A stretch of DNA of 64,000 nucleotides from Pseudopedobacter sp037968815 (GTDB lineage: Bacteria > Bacteroidota > Bacteroidia > Sphingobacteriales > Sphingobacteriaceae): assembly GCA_037968815.1 (NCBI GenBank), contig JBBKWF010000006.1, positions 62,001-126,000 on the forward strand. Reading direction: 5' to 3'. Every line of letters begins with the position of its first letter. The first letter of the stretch is position 1. Below the pieces are notes generated by a model. It was not told the origin of the DNA, searched no databases, and worked only from the letters and a program-made list of their open reading frames with translations. A program made the translations under genes and the position numbers. Below are positions 54,523 through 62,182 of this stretch, one piece after another.

Positions 54523-55404
54523 TTAAATAGAGGCGCTCTCCGTAGGGATAGCCCTGTTTACTTTTTTCACTAATCCTTGTAAAACGCTACCCGGACCAAC
54601 TTCAGTAAATGATGTTGCACCGTCTTCTAACATGCGTTGCATGGTTTGTGTCCACTTTACAGAACCTGTAAGTTGCGCAATTAAATTATGCTTAATGCTT
54701 GGCACATCTTTATATGGCTTTGCATCAATATTTTGATAAACTGGGCAAAGTGGCTCTTTAATTTCTGTAGCTACAATTGCGGTTTCTAATTCCATTTTAG
54801 CTGCTTCCATTAATGGCGAGTGGAAAGCACCACCAACATTTAACTTCAAAGCTCTTTTTGCACCTGCCGCTAATAATAATTCGCAAGCTTTATCAATACC
54901 GGCAATACTACCAGAAATTACTAATTGGCCTGGGCAGTTATAATTTGCCGGCACAACTACATCGCTAACACGTTGGCAAATATCTTCAACAGTAAAATCA
55001 TCTAAACCTAAAACCGCAGCCATAGTTGAAGGCTGAATTTCGCAGGCTTTTTGCATGGCATTTGCTCGTTTTGAAACCAAGGTTAAGCCATCTTCAAAAG
55101 AAAGTGCACCAGTAGCTGTTAAAGCAGAAAATTCGCCTAAAGAGTGACCAGCAACCATATCAGGCTTAAAATCATCACCTAAAACTTTAGCCAAAATAAC
55201 CGAATGCAAAAATATAGCAGGTTGCGTTACTTTAGTTTGTTTTAAATCTTCATCAGTACCGTTAAACATAATATCGGTAATCCTGAAACCTAAAATATCA
55301 TTAGCTTTTTCAAAAAGTTCTTTAGCTAAGTCAGAGTTATCGTACAAATCTTTACCCATACCCACAAACTGTGCGCCTTGTCCTGGAAATACGTATGCTT
55401 TCAT
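54523..55404 (-). CDS. fabD: Malonyl-CoA:ACP transacylase
   Basis: A 293-aa enzyme that charges acyl carrier protein with malonyl groups for fatty-acid synthesis. FPGQGAQFVGMG at the N-terminus, GHSLGE with the nucleophile Ser88, and GGAFHSPLM with the catalytic His are all present. It follows folE on the same strand by 67 bases. Confidence 0.95.
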   Translation of the reverse strand: MKAYVFPGQGAQFVGMGKDLYDNSDLAKELFEKANDILGFRITDIMFNGTDEDLKQTKVTQPAIFLHSVILAKVLGDDFKPDMVAGHSLGEFSALTATGALSFEDGLTLVSKRANAMQKACEIQPSTMAAVLGLDDFTVEDICQRVSDVVVPANYNCPGQLVISGSIAGIDKACELLLAAGAKRALKLNVGGAFHSPLMEAAKMELETAIVATEIKEPLCPVYQNIDAKPYKDVPSIKHNLIAQLTGSVKWTQTMQRMLEDGATSFTEVGPGSVLQGLVKKVNRAIPTESASI

Positions 55405-55471
55405 GTTTTTATATTAAATTCTTTATTAAATTTCTTTTAGCTCTTTGCTTTCAGTTTTACATAGTAACCTA

Positions 55472-56086
55472 CTATGAAAGGTCCGACGTAATTAACTTCA
55501 AAAATTCAGACCGGGTTTTATCGTTGCCAAATTCGCCAGTAAAGGCCGAAGTTGTAGTTACAGAATTTTGCTTTTGAATGCCACGCATACTCATACACAT
55601 ATGCTTACACTCAATAACAACTGCTACACCCGCTGGGTTTAAAGTGTTTTGTATGCAGTCCCTAATTTCGTTAGTTAAACGTTCTTGCACTTGCAATCTG
55701 CGAGCAAAAACATCAACCACTCTAGGTATTTTACTTAAACCAACAATATGTCCGTTGGGGATGTAAGCAATATGCGCTTTTCCAAAAAATGGCAGTAAAT
55801 GATGTTCACATAAGGAGTAAACCTCAATATCTTTAACAATGACCATTTGGCTATACTCCTCTTTAAACATTGCCGATTTTAAAATTGCCGAAGCATCTAA
55901 ATCGTAACCATGAGTAAGGTATTGTAAGGCTTTGGCCGCTCTTTCAGGAGTTTTTAAAATCCCCTCACGTTGTGGATCTTCGCCAATAGCGCCTAATATT
56001 TGTTTATAATGACTCGCAATATTTTCTATTACCTCATCATTATAAGTATCAATTTTTTGGTAACCTGTTTCGCTGTTATCGTTCAT
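55472..56086 (-). CDS. folE: GTP cyclohydrolase I
   Basis: A 204-aa enzyme that converts GTP to 7,8-dihydroneopterin triphosphate, first step of folate, pterin and queuosine routes. YSLCEHHLLPFFGKAHIAY and the later ECKHMCMSMRG supply zinc and catalytic residues. It lies three bases after the 6-pyruvoyl-tetrahydropterin-synthase-like gene, whose enzyme uses its product. Confidence 0.95.
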   Translation of the reverse strand: MNDNSETGYQKIDTYNDEVIENIASHYKQILGAIGEDPQREGILKTPERAAKALQYLTHGYDLDASAILKSAMFKEEYSQMVIVKDIEVYSLCEHHLLPFFGKAHIAYIPNGHIVGLSKIPRVVDVFARRLQVQERLTNEIRDCIQNTLNPAGVAVVIECKHMCMSMRGIQKQNSVTTTSAFTGEFGNDKTRSEFLKLITSDLS

Positions 56087-56089
56087 CTT

Positions 56090-56503
56090 CTATTCTCCAA
56101 AGTATTCTACGTAATTATTGGCCGTTTCATAAAGTTTAACGCAGTGTAAAGCAGCTCCTTTTTCAATAATTTTACCCGCCAATTGTTTCCAAATTTCCAT
56201 AGCTAAAACCTCTGTTGATGCCATTTTTCCTTTCATAAAATCAACATCAAGGTTCAAGTTTTTATGGTCTAACTTGTCAACCACGTTTTCCAAAATAATA
56301 TCTCTCAGGTCTTTTAAATCTATAACAAAGCCTGTATCTTCATTTATTTCGCCTTTTATGGTCACAAATAAATCGTAGTTATGCCCATGCCAGTTTGTAT
56401 TAGCGCATCTCCCAAAAACCTCTTCGTTTTTTTCTTTGCTCCAGTTTTCACGGTAAAGTTTGTGTGCAGCATTAAAATGCTCTTTTCTTGTGATATAAAT
56501 CAT
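56090..56503 (-). CDS. queD: 6-carboxytetrahydropterin synthase / PTPS-like protein
   Basis: A 137-aa T-fold protein. Zinc ligands are His14 (FNAAHKL), His39 and His41 (NWHGHNY), and Cys33 is the catalytic cysteine. The Cys-to-His spacing (C-x5-HGH) is that of 6-pyruvoyl-tetrahydropterin synthases rather than the shorter C-x3-HGH of E. coli QueD, so either queuosine or biopterin-type synthesis is possible. It is just upstream of folE. Symbol given by family convention. Confidence 0.85.
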   Translation of the reverse strand: MIYITRKEHFNAAHKLYRENWSKEKNEEVFGRCANTNWHGHNYDLFVTIKGEINEDTGFVIDLKDLRDIILENVVDKLDHKNLNLDVDFMKGKMASTEVLAMEIWKQLAGKIIEKGAALHCVKLYETANNYVEYFGE

Positions 56504-56519
56504 TTTTTAAAAATAATTG

Positions 56520-56527
56520 CAAATATA
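56520..56527 (-). promoter_or_regulatory. Candidate -7 box for queD-folE-fabD
   Basis: On the minus strand TATATTTG matches TAnnTTTG and lies 16 bases before the queD start. No good TTTG partner was found upstream, so support is moderate. Confidence 0.35.
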
Positions 56528-56641
56528 CGTAAAGGATTTACAACGAAAACCCATCGGTAAAGGGATTTATGTATTTTTGCCAAATAGTGTTGATTTGTTT
56601 TAGGATGATAATGGCAGTTTAGAAGTTTTAGGTGGTTTTAT

Positions 56642-56719
56642 GGGCGTTTTAACACGCTGTCCATTCATACCCCACAAGGCATTATTCACAAAGCCGGTAT
56701 CCATTTCCATCGTTAACGC
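56642..56719 (+). repeat. R3 element, copy 2 (78 bp)
   Basis: It begins GGGCGTTTTAACACGC and ends TAACGC, aligning without gaps to the copy at 22308-22385 read on the minus strand (56/78 identical by hand count). It is in the 324-base gap between queD and mqnB, which also holds a TATTTTTG box at 56572-56579 upstream of it; the element could lie in the mqnB leader. The stem-forming positions are less well kept than in copy 1. Confidence 0.6.
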
Positions 56720-56827
56720 AAAATAAAATAAGTTGTAAACGTAAAACACTAACATCCAACACCAAAACACCCAACTCCGTTTCCTCTGTGAAAAACTTAG
56801 TGAACGCTGTGGTTTAAAAAAAAGAGA

Positions 56828-57469
56828 ATGAAAATATTATTAGTTGCCGCTACCTATCAAGAAATTGAGCCATTTATTAAGCATTATGCACCAAAGTTTA
56901 ATGCTGATGAATTTTTAAAAATCGGTGAAAACGAAGTTAAAATTTTGATTACCGGTATTGGAATGGTAGCAACCGCCTATGCTTTAGGTAAAGCTTTTTC
57001 ACAAGAAAAATACGATTTAGCACTCAATGTAGGGATTGCTGGTAGTTTTTACCGCAATATAAAAATGGGGCAATTGGTAGAAGTGCGTGAAGATATTTTA
57101 TCAGAACTGGGTGCCGAAGATGATGAAGAGTTTATTTCTTTAGACCAAATGGAGCTAGGTGATGTTGAGTTTACGGCATCAGACAAAATAATTATCCGCG
57201 AAGGCTTTAGAAAAGTAACATCAATTACAGTAAACACTGTTCACGGTAACGAAGAAAGCATCAGCGAAATTCGTGAGCGGGTAAACCCAACTATAGAATC
57301 TATGGAAGGAGCCTCGTTTTTTTACGCCTGTGAGGAGGCAGAGACCGAAGCTTTGCAAGTGCGTTCTATATCAAACTATGTAGAAAAACGCAATCGTGAC
57401 AATTGGAATTTGCCCCTAGCCGTTAAAAACTTAAATGATTGGCTAATTAATGGGATTAAAGAATTTTAG
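56828..57469 (+). CDS. mqnB: Futalosine hydrolase
   Basis: A 213-aa nucleosidase of the phosphorylase superfamily that releases hypoxanthine from futalosine in menaquinone synthesis. KILLVAATYQEIEPF, NVGIAGSFY and ESMEGASFFYACEEA are typical, as is SNYVEKRNRDNWNLPLAVKN near the end. It precedes mqnD on the same strand, separated by 145 bases that contain R2 repeats. Confidence 0.92.
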   Translation: MKILLVAATYQEIEPFIKHYAPKFNADEFLKIGENEVKILITGIGMVATAYALGKAFSQEKYDLALNVGIAGSFYRNIKMGQLVEVREDILSELGAEDDEEFISLDQMELGDVEFTASDKIIIREGFRKVTSITVNTVHGNEESISEIRERVNPTIESMEGASFFYACEEAETEALQVRSISNYVEKRNRDNWNLPLAVKNLNDWLINGIKEF

Positions 57470-57486
57470 ACTCTTGAAAAATAAAA

Positions 57487-57595
57487 CACATAGGAACATA
57501 GCCTATAGGTTAGAAACCTATATGAAAAAAAATTACTTGGAAATCCGATTTTAAAAACTTGAAAAGCTATGTTACTATGTGGTGGAAAAATATTA
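57487..57595. repeat. R2 repeats, inverted pair between mqnB and mqnD
   Basis: CACATAGGAACATAGCCTAT at 57487-57506 is the complement of the R2 core, and AGCTATGTTACTATGTGG begins a direct copy at 57565. Between them ATAGGTT-AGA-AACCTAT forms a small hairpin (57504-57520). There is no gene inside. Confidence 0.75.
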
Positions 57596-57614
57596 CACAA
57601 AAAAAACTCAAGCT

Positions 57615-58439
57615 ATGAAACTAACTCTAGGTTTTTCTCCCTGCCCAAATGATACTTTTATTTTTGATGCGCTTATCCATCATAAAATAGATACCGAAGG
57701 TTTAAACTTTGAAGTTGTTTTTGATGATGTGGAAACTCTTAACCAAAAAGCTTTTAATGTAGCGTTAGATATTACAAAATTGAGCTACCACGCATATGCT
57801 TATGCCATAAAAAATTATGTTTTATTGGATGCAGGTAGTGCCTTAGGTTTTGGAGTTGGACCAATGTTAATCTGCAAAAATCCTCAAGATTTAAACAACC
57901 CAAATTTAAAAGTGGGGATACCCGGAAAATACACCACTGCTAACTTTTTGTTGAGTTTAGCTTACCCACAGCTGCAAAATAAAGTGGAAATGGTTTTTTC
58001 TGATATTGAACAAAAGCTATTAAATGGTGAAATTGATTTAGGCTTAATTATCCACGAAAACAGGTTTACCTATCAAGATAAAGGCTTGCAAAAAGTAAAA
58101 GACCTAGGTGAGTATTGGGAAGAAACTGCAAATTGCGCTATTCCCTTAGGTGGCATTGTTATCAAAAGAAGTTTACCCGTTGCAATCAAACAGAAAGTTA
58201 ATCGCTTAATTAAAAAGTCGGTTGAATATGCTTTCGCCAACCCTAAATCAGCTTTAGATTTTATAAAATCACATGCCCAAGAAATGGAAGAAGCCGTAAT
58301 GTATAAACACATTGATTTATACGTAAACAAATATTCTGTTGATTTAGGTGTAGAAGGAAAAAAAGCGATAGAAACGTTGTTTTCAGAAGCGGTTAATAAA
58401 AAGATTATTCCTGAAATTAGGGAAGAATTATTTTTGTAA
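57615..58439 (+). CDS. mqnD: 1,4-dihydroxy-6-naphthoate synthase
   Basis: A 274-aa enzyme converting cyclic dehypoxanthine futalosine to 1,4-dihydroxy-6-naphthoate. LGFSPCPNDTFIFDALIHHK at the N-terminus is diagnostic, followed by DVETLNQKAF and IHENRFTYQDKGL. ATG 57615 is preferred; an ATG at 57579 lies inside an R2 repeat and would add twelve unusual residues. With mqnB next to it, it shows that this organism makes menaquinone by the futalosine route. Confidence 0.93.
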   Translation: MKLTLGFSPCPNDTFIFDALIHHKIDTEGLNFEVVFDDVETLNQKAFNVALDITKLSYHAYAYAIKNYVLLDAGSALGFGVGPMLICKNPQDLNNPNLKVGIPGKYTTANFLLSLAYPQLQNKVEMVFSDIEQKLLNGEIDLGLIIHENRFTYQDKGLQKVKDLGEYWEETANCAIPLGGIVIKRSLPVAIKQKVNRLIKKSVEYAFANPKSALDFIKSHAQEMEEAVMYKHIDLYVNKYSVDLGVEGKKAIETLFSEAVNKKIIPEIREELFL

Positions 58440-58492
58440 AACTTTATTTCTGCTAAAACAATCAATTTAACAGTAAGCTCTAGTCTTCCCGA

Positions 58493-59296
58493 CTATACTT
58501 CCTCCCAACCATCTTCTCCAAAATTCAAGCCCATAAATTCTGTTTTTGGTACTAAATCCAAATACGGGTAAGTAACTTTTGAGAGGTAAAGCCCACGGGG
58601 CGGAGCAGCGTTTAATATCTTTGGCGTTTCCTTTTTAATCAGATAATTTTCAAAAGCATCCACACTCAATTTACCTGTTCCCACATTTATCAATTGCCCC
58701 ACAATAATTCGTATCATTTTAGCTAAAAAACGGTTCGATGAAATTTGAAAGCGCAGTTGACGCCCATTACTTTTCCTTAACCATTTAGCTTCAGAAACAT
58801 GACAAATGGTATGCTCGTTTTTATCTGGCGAAGTACAAAATGGGCGATAATCATTATATTTTGTCAATAAAGCAGTCGCCTGTTTCAATTGCTCAAAATC
58901 CATATCTAAATCTAAAAACTGCGAACTTGATAAGTTTAGAAATGGGTCTTTATAGGTATGGATAAAATAATCATACCGCCGTTGGATAGCATCAAACCTA
59001 GCGTGTGGCAATCCGTCCATCGGGATAATATCAAAAACAGCAATATCATCTGGTAAAATCCGGTTTAACCGAAAAAAGAAAGTTTCATCACAAACTGCTT
59101 CAATATCCGCATGAAAAAAATACTGACTAGCGTTTACCTGCGCATCTGTGCGTCCGCAACCGTTAATAAAAATAGGGGTTTTTAAAACTTGGCTAATTCT
59201 TTCTTCGATGACTTGCTGTAGGCTAAATACATCTGCGTTTTTCTGCCAGCCATGGTAGTTAGCACCTCTGTAACCGATATGGAAAAAATATCTCAT
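58493..59296 (-). CDS. truA: tRNA pseudouridine(38-40) synthase
   Basis: A 267-aa enzyme modifying uridines 38-40 of tRNA anticodon stems. GCGRTDAQVNA with the catalytic Asp51 is the core motif; YRGANYHGWQKN and RFLAKMIRIIVGQLINVG are typical flanking segments. It is monocistronic, convergent with mqnD and preceded by a terminator-like hairpin in its leader. Confidence 0.95.
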   Translation of the reverse strand: MRYFFHIGYRGANYHGWQKNADVFSLQQVIEERISQVLKTPIFINGCGRTDAQVNASQYFFHADIEAVCDETFFFRLNRILPDDIAVFDIIPMDGLPHARFDAIQRRYDYFIHTYKDPFLNLSSSQFLDLDMDFEQLKQATALLTKYNDYRPFCTSPDKNEHTICHVSEAKWLRKSNGRQLRFQISSNRFLAKMIRIIVGQLINVGTGKLSVDAFENYLIKKETPKILNAAPPRGLYLSKVTYPYLDLVPKTEFMGLNFGEDGWEEV

Positions 59297-59348
59297 GTTT
59301 TATAATCAGTAAATATATGGTTTAGCCCACTAACAGCGCATAAATAAA

Positions 59349-59374
59349 AAAGGTGTTGATTGCCCAACACCTTT
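59349..59374 (-). terminator. Terminator/attenuator-like hairpin in the truA leader
   Basis: On the minus strand AAAGGTGTTG pairs perfectly with CAACACCTTT around a 6-base loop and is followed by a T-rich tail. It lies 53 bases upstream of the truA start. A TAAATTTG box on the minus strand at 59448-59455 could start a transcript that meets it. No minus-strand gene precedes it for which it would be the ordinary terminator. Confidence 0.6.
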
Positions 59375-59554
59375 CTTAAACCAAAACTAAACTAATCACA
59401 AAAATAATGCACTATAAACCGCTTTTAAATCTTTGCTTTCAATGATTCAAATTTACAAATTATGGGCAGGCAAAAGTCTTAATTTATGTTAATGAATGTT
59501 AAATTGTGTTAAACAAGAGAGCCTTAAAACCTACAACATTATATTTGTTAAGAG

Positions 59555-61411
59555 ATGAAGCGGAAGAGTATCATATTGATAATGGCCTTAATGAGTTTTG
59601 CATTGGTGGGAGTAATGGCCATGCAGTTCTATTTTATTAGGGAGTCTTACGAACTTAAAGCTCAGCTTTTTGACCAAACAGTTAACGAAGCCTTAAAAAG
59701 TGTTTCTTCCAAGCTTGAAAAAAAAGAAGCATTAGCTTTCTTAGCTCAGAAAGCAGATCTAGCACATAAAAGAAATCAAGATTTCGCTATAAAACATCAA
59801 GAATTAAGAGAGAAAAGAAGGAAGAAGCACACCTTAACAGAAGCCGAAAAAATTGAAAATTCTACCATAGCATTTGTACAACAGATGAAAGCTAACCAAG
59901 CCAAATCTGACAGTATTTTTAGAATGCGAGACAGTATTATAAGAAGCAGGTATCCCTATAAGTTAGTTTATAACGGTCCGGTTTCACCAGAAAACCAGTC
60001 TTTAAGTTTTAACGTTCGGGTTGATGTTGATGAAATAATTGACGAGTACGGCAACATACAAACCATACAAAGACAATCTTTAATTGAAGCGCCAATAAAG
60101 CAAAGTCCTAAATTAATAAAAAGAGGTACTGCGGTAATTGATACGGTAAGGCGTTATATGGTACAAGACCCAGTTTTGGGTACTGTTTTAAGAACCATTC
60201 CTAAACCAAACTTTTTAACCGGTATATCAGAAAAAGAACTTCGTTTGGCATCGCAAAAAAAACAAGCCAAAAAAGTAACCAATTATTTAGATTCTGTAGA
60301 GCGTGTACAAGCAAGGAGCAGTCTTTTTGAGGATATTGCTTCAGAAATGCAACAAGTAAATGTACCTCTAAAACAGCGTGTTGCAGCACAAAATATCGAC
60401 TCTTTAATTGCTACAGAATTAATGAATAGTGGAATTAGTTTAAGCTACAGCTACAGAATTGGTTCGGTACAGGCAGATTCAATTATTTTCTCCACAGCAT
60501 CGGCATACAGCGACCAATTTTTGCCACAAAACACCTATAAAACCGCACTCTTTAGTAAAGATATGGTTAGAGATGGTGGTTATTTAATGGTGAGCTTCCC
60601 ACAAAAAAGCAGTGTGATTCTCAGTAATATGGGCTCAATTCTACTTTCCTCTGTTGGTTTATTATTGATTTTAGCCGCAAGTTTTATTTACACCATTTCA
60701 TCTATCCTAAAACAGAAAAAAATTGCTGAGATGAAATCAGACTTTATCAACAACATGACCCACGAGTTTAAAACGCCCGTTGCTACTATCATGATTGCTA
60801 GTGAAGCGCTTAAAGACCCAGAAATCAACGATAATATTGCGAGAGTAAACAAGCTTGCCGGAATTATTTACGATGAAAATATAAGGTTAGGCAACCATAT
60901 TGAAAGAGTGCTTAACATCGCTAAAATTGACAAAGAAGACGTAAAGCTTGATCATTTCCCACAACAGGTTAATGATTTAATTAGTGCTGTTGTAGATAGT
61001 ATGGAGTTGCAACTACAAAAAAACAACACTCAGGTAAGCTTAAATTTAGGGGCTCAAAACTCAACAGTTTCTGGCGATGAACTGCATTTATCCAATGTAA
61101 TTTATAACTTGGTTGATAACGCAAACAAGTACAGTAAAGATTCGGCAAAAATTAGTATCACCACTTTAAATGACAATCGTAATCTTATTATTAGGGTAAA
61201 AGATAACGGTGTGGGGATGAACAAAGAACAATTAAAGAAAATTTTTGATCAATTTTACCGCATCCCTACGGGTAATTTACACGATGTGAAAGGCTTCGGT
61301 TTAGGCTTGAGCTATGTAAATACCATCGTTAAAAAAATGAAAGGTACGGTAAGCGTAAAAAGTGAGAAAGACAAAGGCTCTGAGTTTGAAATTAAGTTCC
61401 CTTTAGCCTAA
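59555..61411 (+). CDS. Sensor histidine kinase
   Basis: A 618-aa membrane kinase with two transmembrane segments (about 6-27 and 355-382) bounding a large periplasmic region rich in charged helices. NNMTHEFKTPVATIM holds the phospho-acceptor His403; NLVDNANKYSKDSAKI, KDNGVGM and GFGLGLSYVNTIVKKMKG are the ATP-binding N, G1 and G2 boxes. The response regulator follows after 43 bases, making a two-component pair typical of Bacteroidota. Signal unknown. Confidence 0.93.
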   Translation: MKRKSIILIMALMSFALVGVMAMQFYFIRESYELKAQLFDQTVNEALKSVSSKLEKKEALAFLAQKADLAHKRNQDFAIKHQELREKRRKKHTLTEAEKIENSTIAFVQQMKANQAKSDSIFRMRDSIIRSRYPYKLVYNGPVSPENQSLSFNVRVDVDEIIDEYGNIQTIQRQSLIEAPIKQSPKLIKRGTAVIDTVRRYMVQDPVLGTVLRTIPKPNFLTGISEKELRLASQKKQAKKVTNYLDSVERVQARSSLFEDIASEMQQVNVPLKQRVAAQNIDSLIATELMNSGISLSYSYRIGSVQADSIIFSTASAYSDQFLPQNTYKTALFSKDMVRDGGYLMVSFPQKSSVILSNMGSILLSSVGLLLILAASFIYTISSILKQKKIAEMKSDFINNMTHEFKTPVATIMIASEALKDPEINDNIARVNKLAGIIYDENIRLGNHIERVLNIAKIDKEDVKLDHFPQQVNDLISAVVDSMELQLQKNNTQVSLNLGAQNSTVSGDELHLSNVIYNLVDNANKYSKDSAKISITTLNDNRNLIIRVKDNGVGMNKEQLKKIFDQFYRIPTGNLHDVKGFGLGLSYVNTIVKKMKGTVSVKSEKDKGSEFEIKFPLA

Positions 61412-61454
61412 GTTTAGGCTCTACAAAACCCATCAATAAATAGAAGCTACAAAA

Positions 61455-62153
61455 ATGAATAAGCAAAAAGTACTTTTAGTAGAAGACGACCCAAATTTAG
61501 GATTGTTGTTAGAAGATTACCTGAGTTTGAAAGGTAAATTTGAAGTGGTTTTATGTACCGATGGCGACCAAGGGCTAAAAGCTTTTGTGGAAAACAGTTT
61601 CGACATTTGCATTTTAGATGTGATGATGCCTAAAAAAGACGGCTTCAGTTTAGCAAAAGACATCCGTAAAATAAACACTAACATTCCTATTATTTTTGCC
61701 ACTGCAAAAGGGATGATGGAAGACAAAACAGAAGCTTTCAACTTAGGTGGCGATGACTACATTACCAAACCTTTTAGAATAGAAGAACTGCTTTTACGCA
61801 TAAATGCATTGCTAAAAAGAACCAGTCAGCAAAACCAAAACGAAGAACCAAAACCAACCGTTTTTGAAATAGGTAGCTACACTTTTGATTTTCAACAGCA
61901 AATTATTGCAAGAGAAGACCAACAACAAAAGGTAAGTACAAAAGAAGCGGAATTATTGCGCCTTTTATGTTTAAAAATAAACGATGTATTAACTCGCGAA
62001 GAAGCACTTTTACAAATCTGGCATGACGACAACTACTTCAACGGACGTAGTATGGATGTGTTTTTAAGCAAATTACGTAAGTATTTAAGAGAAGACCCAA
62101 AGGTAGAGATTATTAATGTTCACGGAAAAGGTTATAAATTATTGGTGAACTAA
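61455..62153 (+). CDS. OmpR-family response regulator
   Basis: A 232-aa regulator. The receiver domain has Asp11/Asp12 (LVEDDPN), phosphorylated Asp55 (ILDVMMPKKDG), Thr83 and Lys105 (DYITKPF). The C-terminal winged helix has LTREEALLQIWHDDNYFNGR and SMDVFLSKLRKYL. It pairs with the kinase just upstream, and its targets may include the DUF4153 gene 29 bases downstream. Confidence 0.95.
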   Translation: MNKQKVLLVEDDPNLGLLLEDYLSLKGKFEVVLCTDGDQGLKAFVENSFDICILDVMMPKKDGFSLAKDIRKINTNIPIIFATAKGMMEDKTEAFNLGGDDYITKPFRIEELLLRINALLKRTSQQNQNEEPKPTVFEIGSYTFDFQQQIIAREDQQQKVSTKEAELLRLLCLKINDVLTREEALLQIWHDDNYFNGRSMDVFLSKLRKYLREDPKVEIINVHGKGYKLLVN

Positions 62154-62182
62154 ATTATTATCTTTAAGGAAATTAAACAGCG

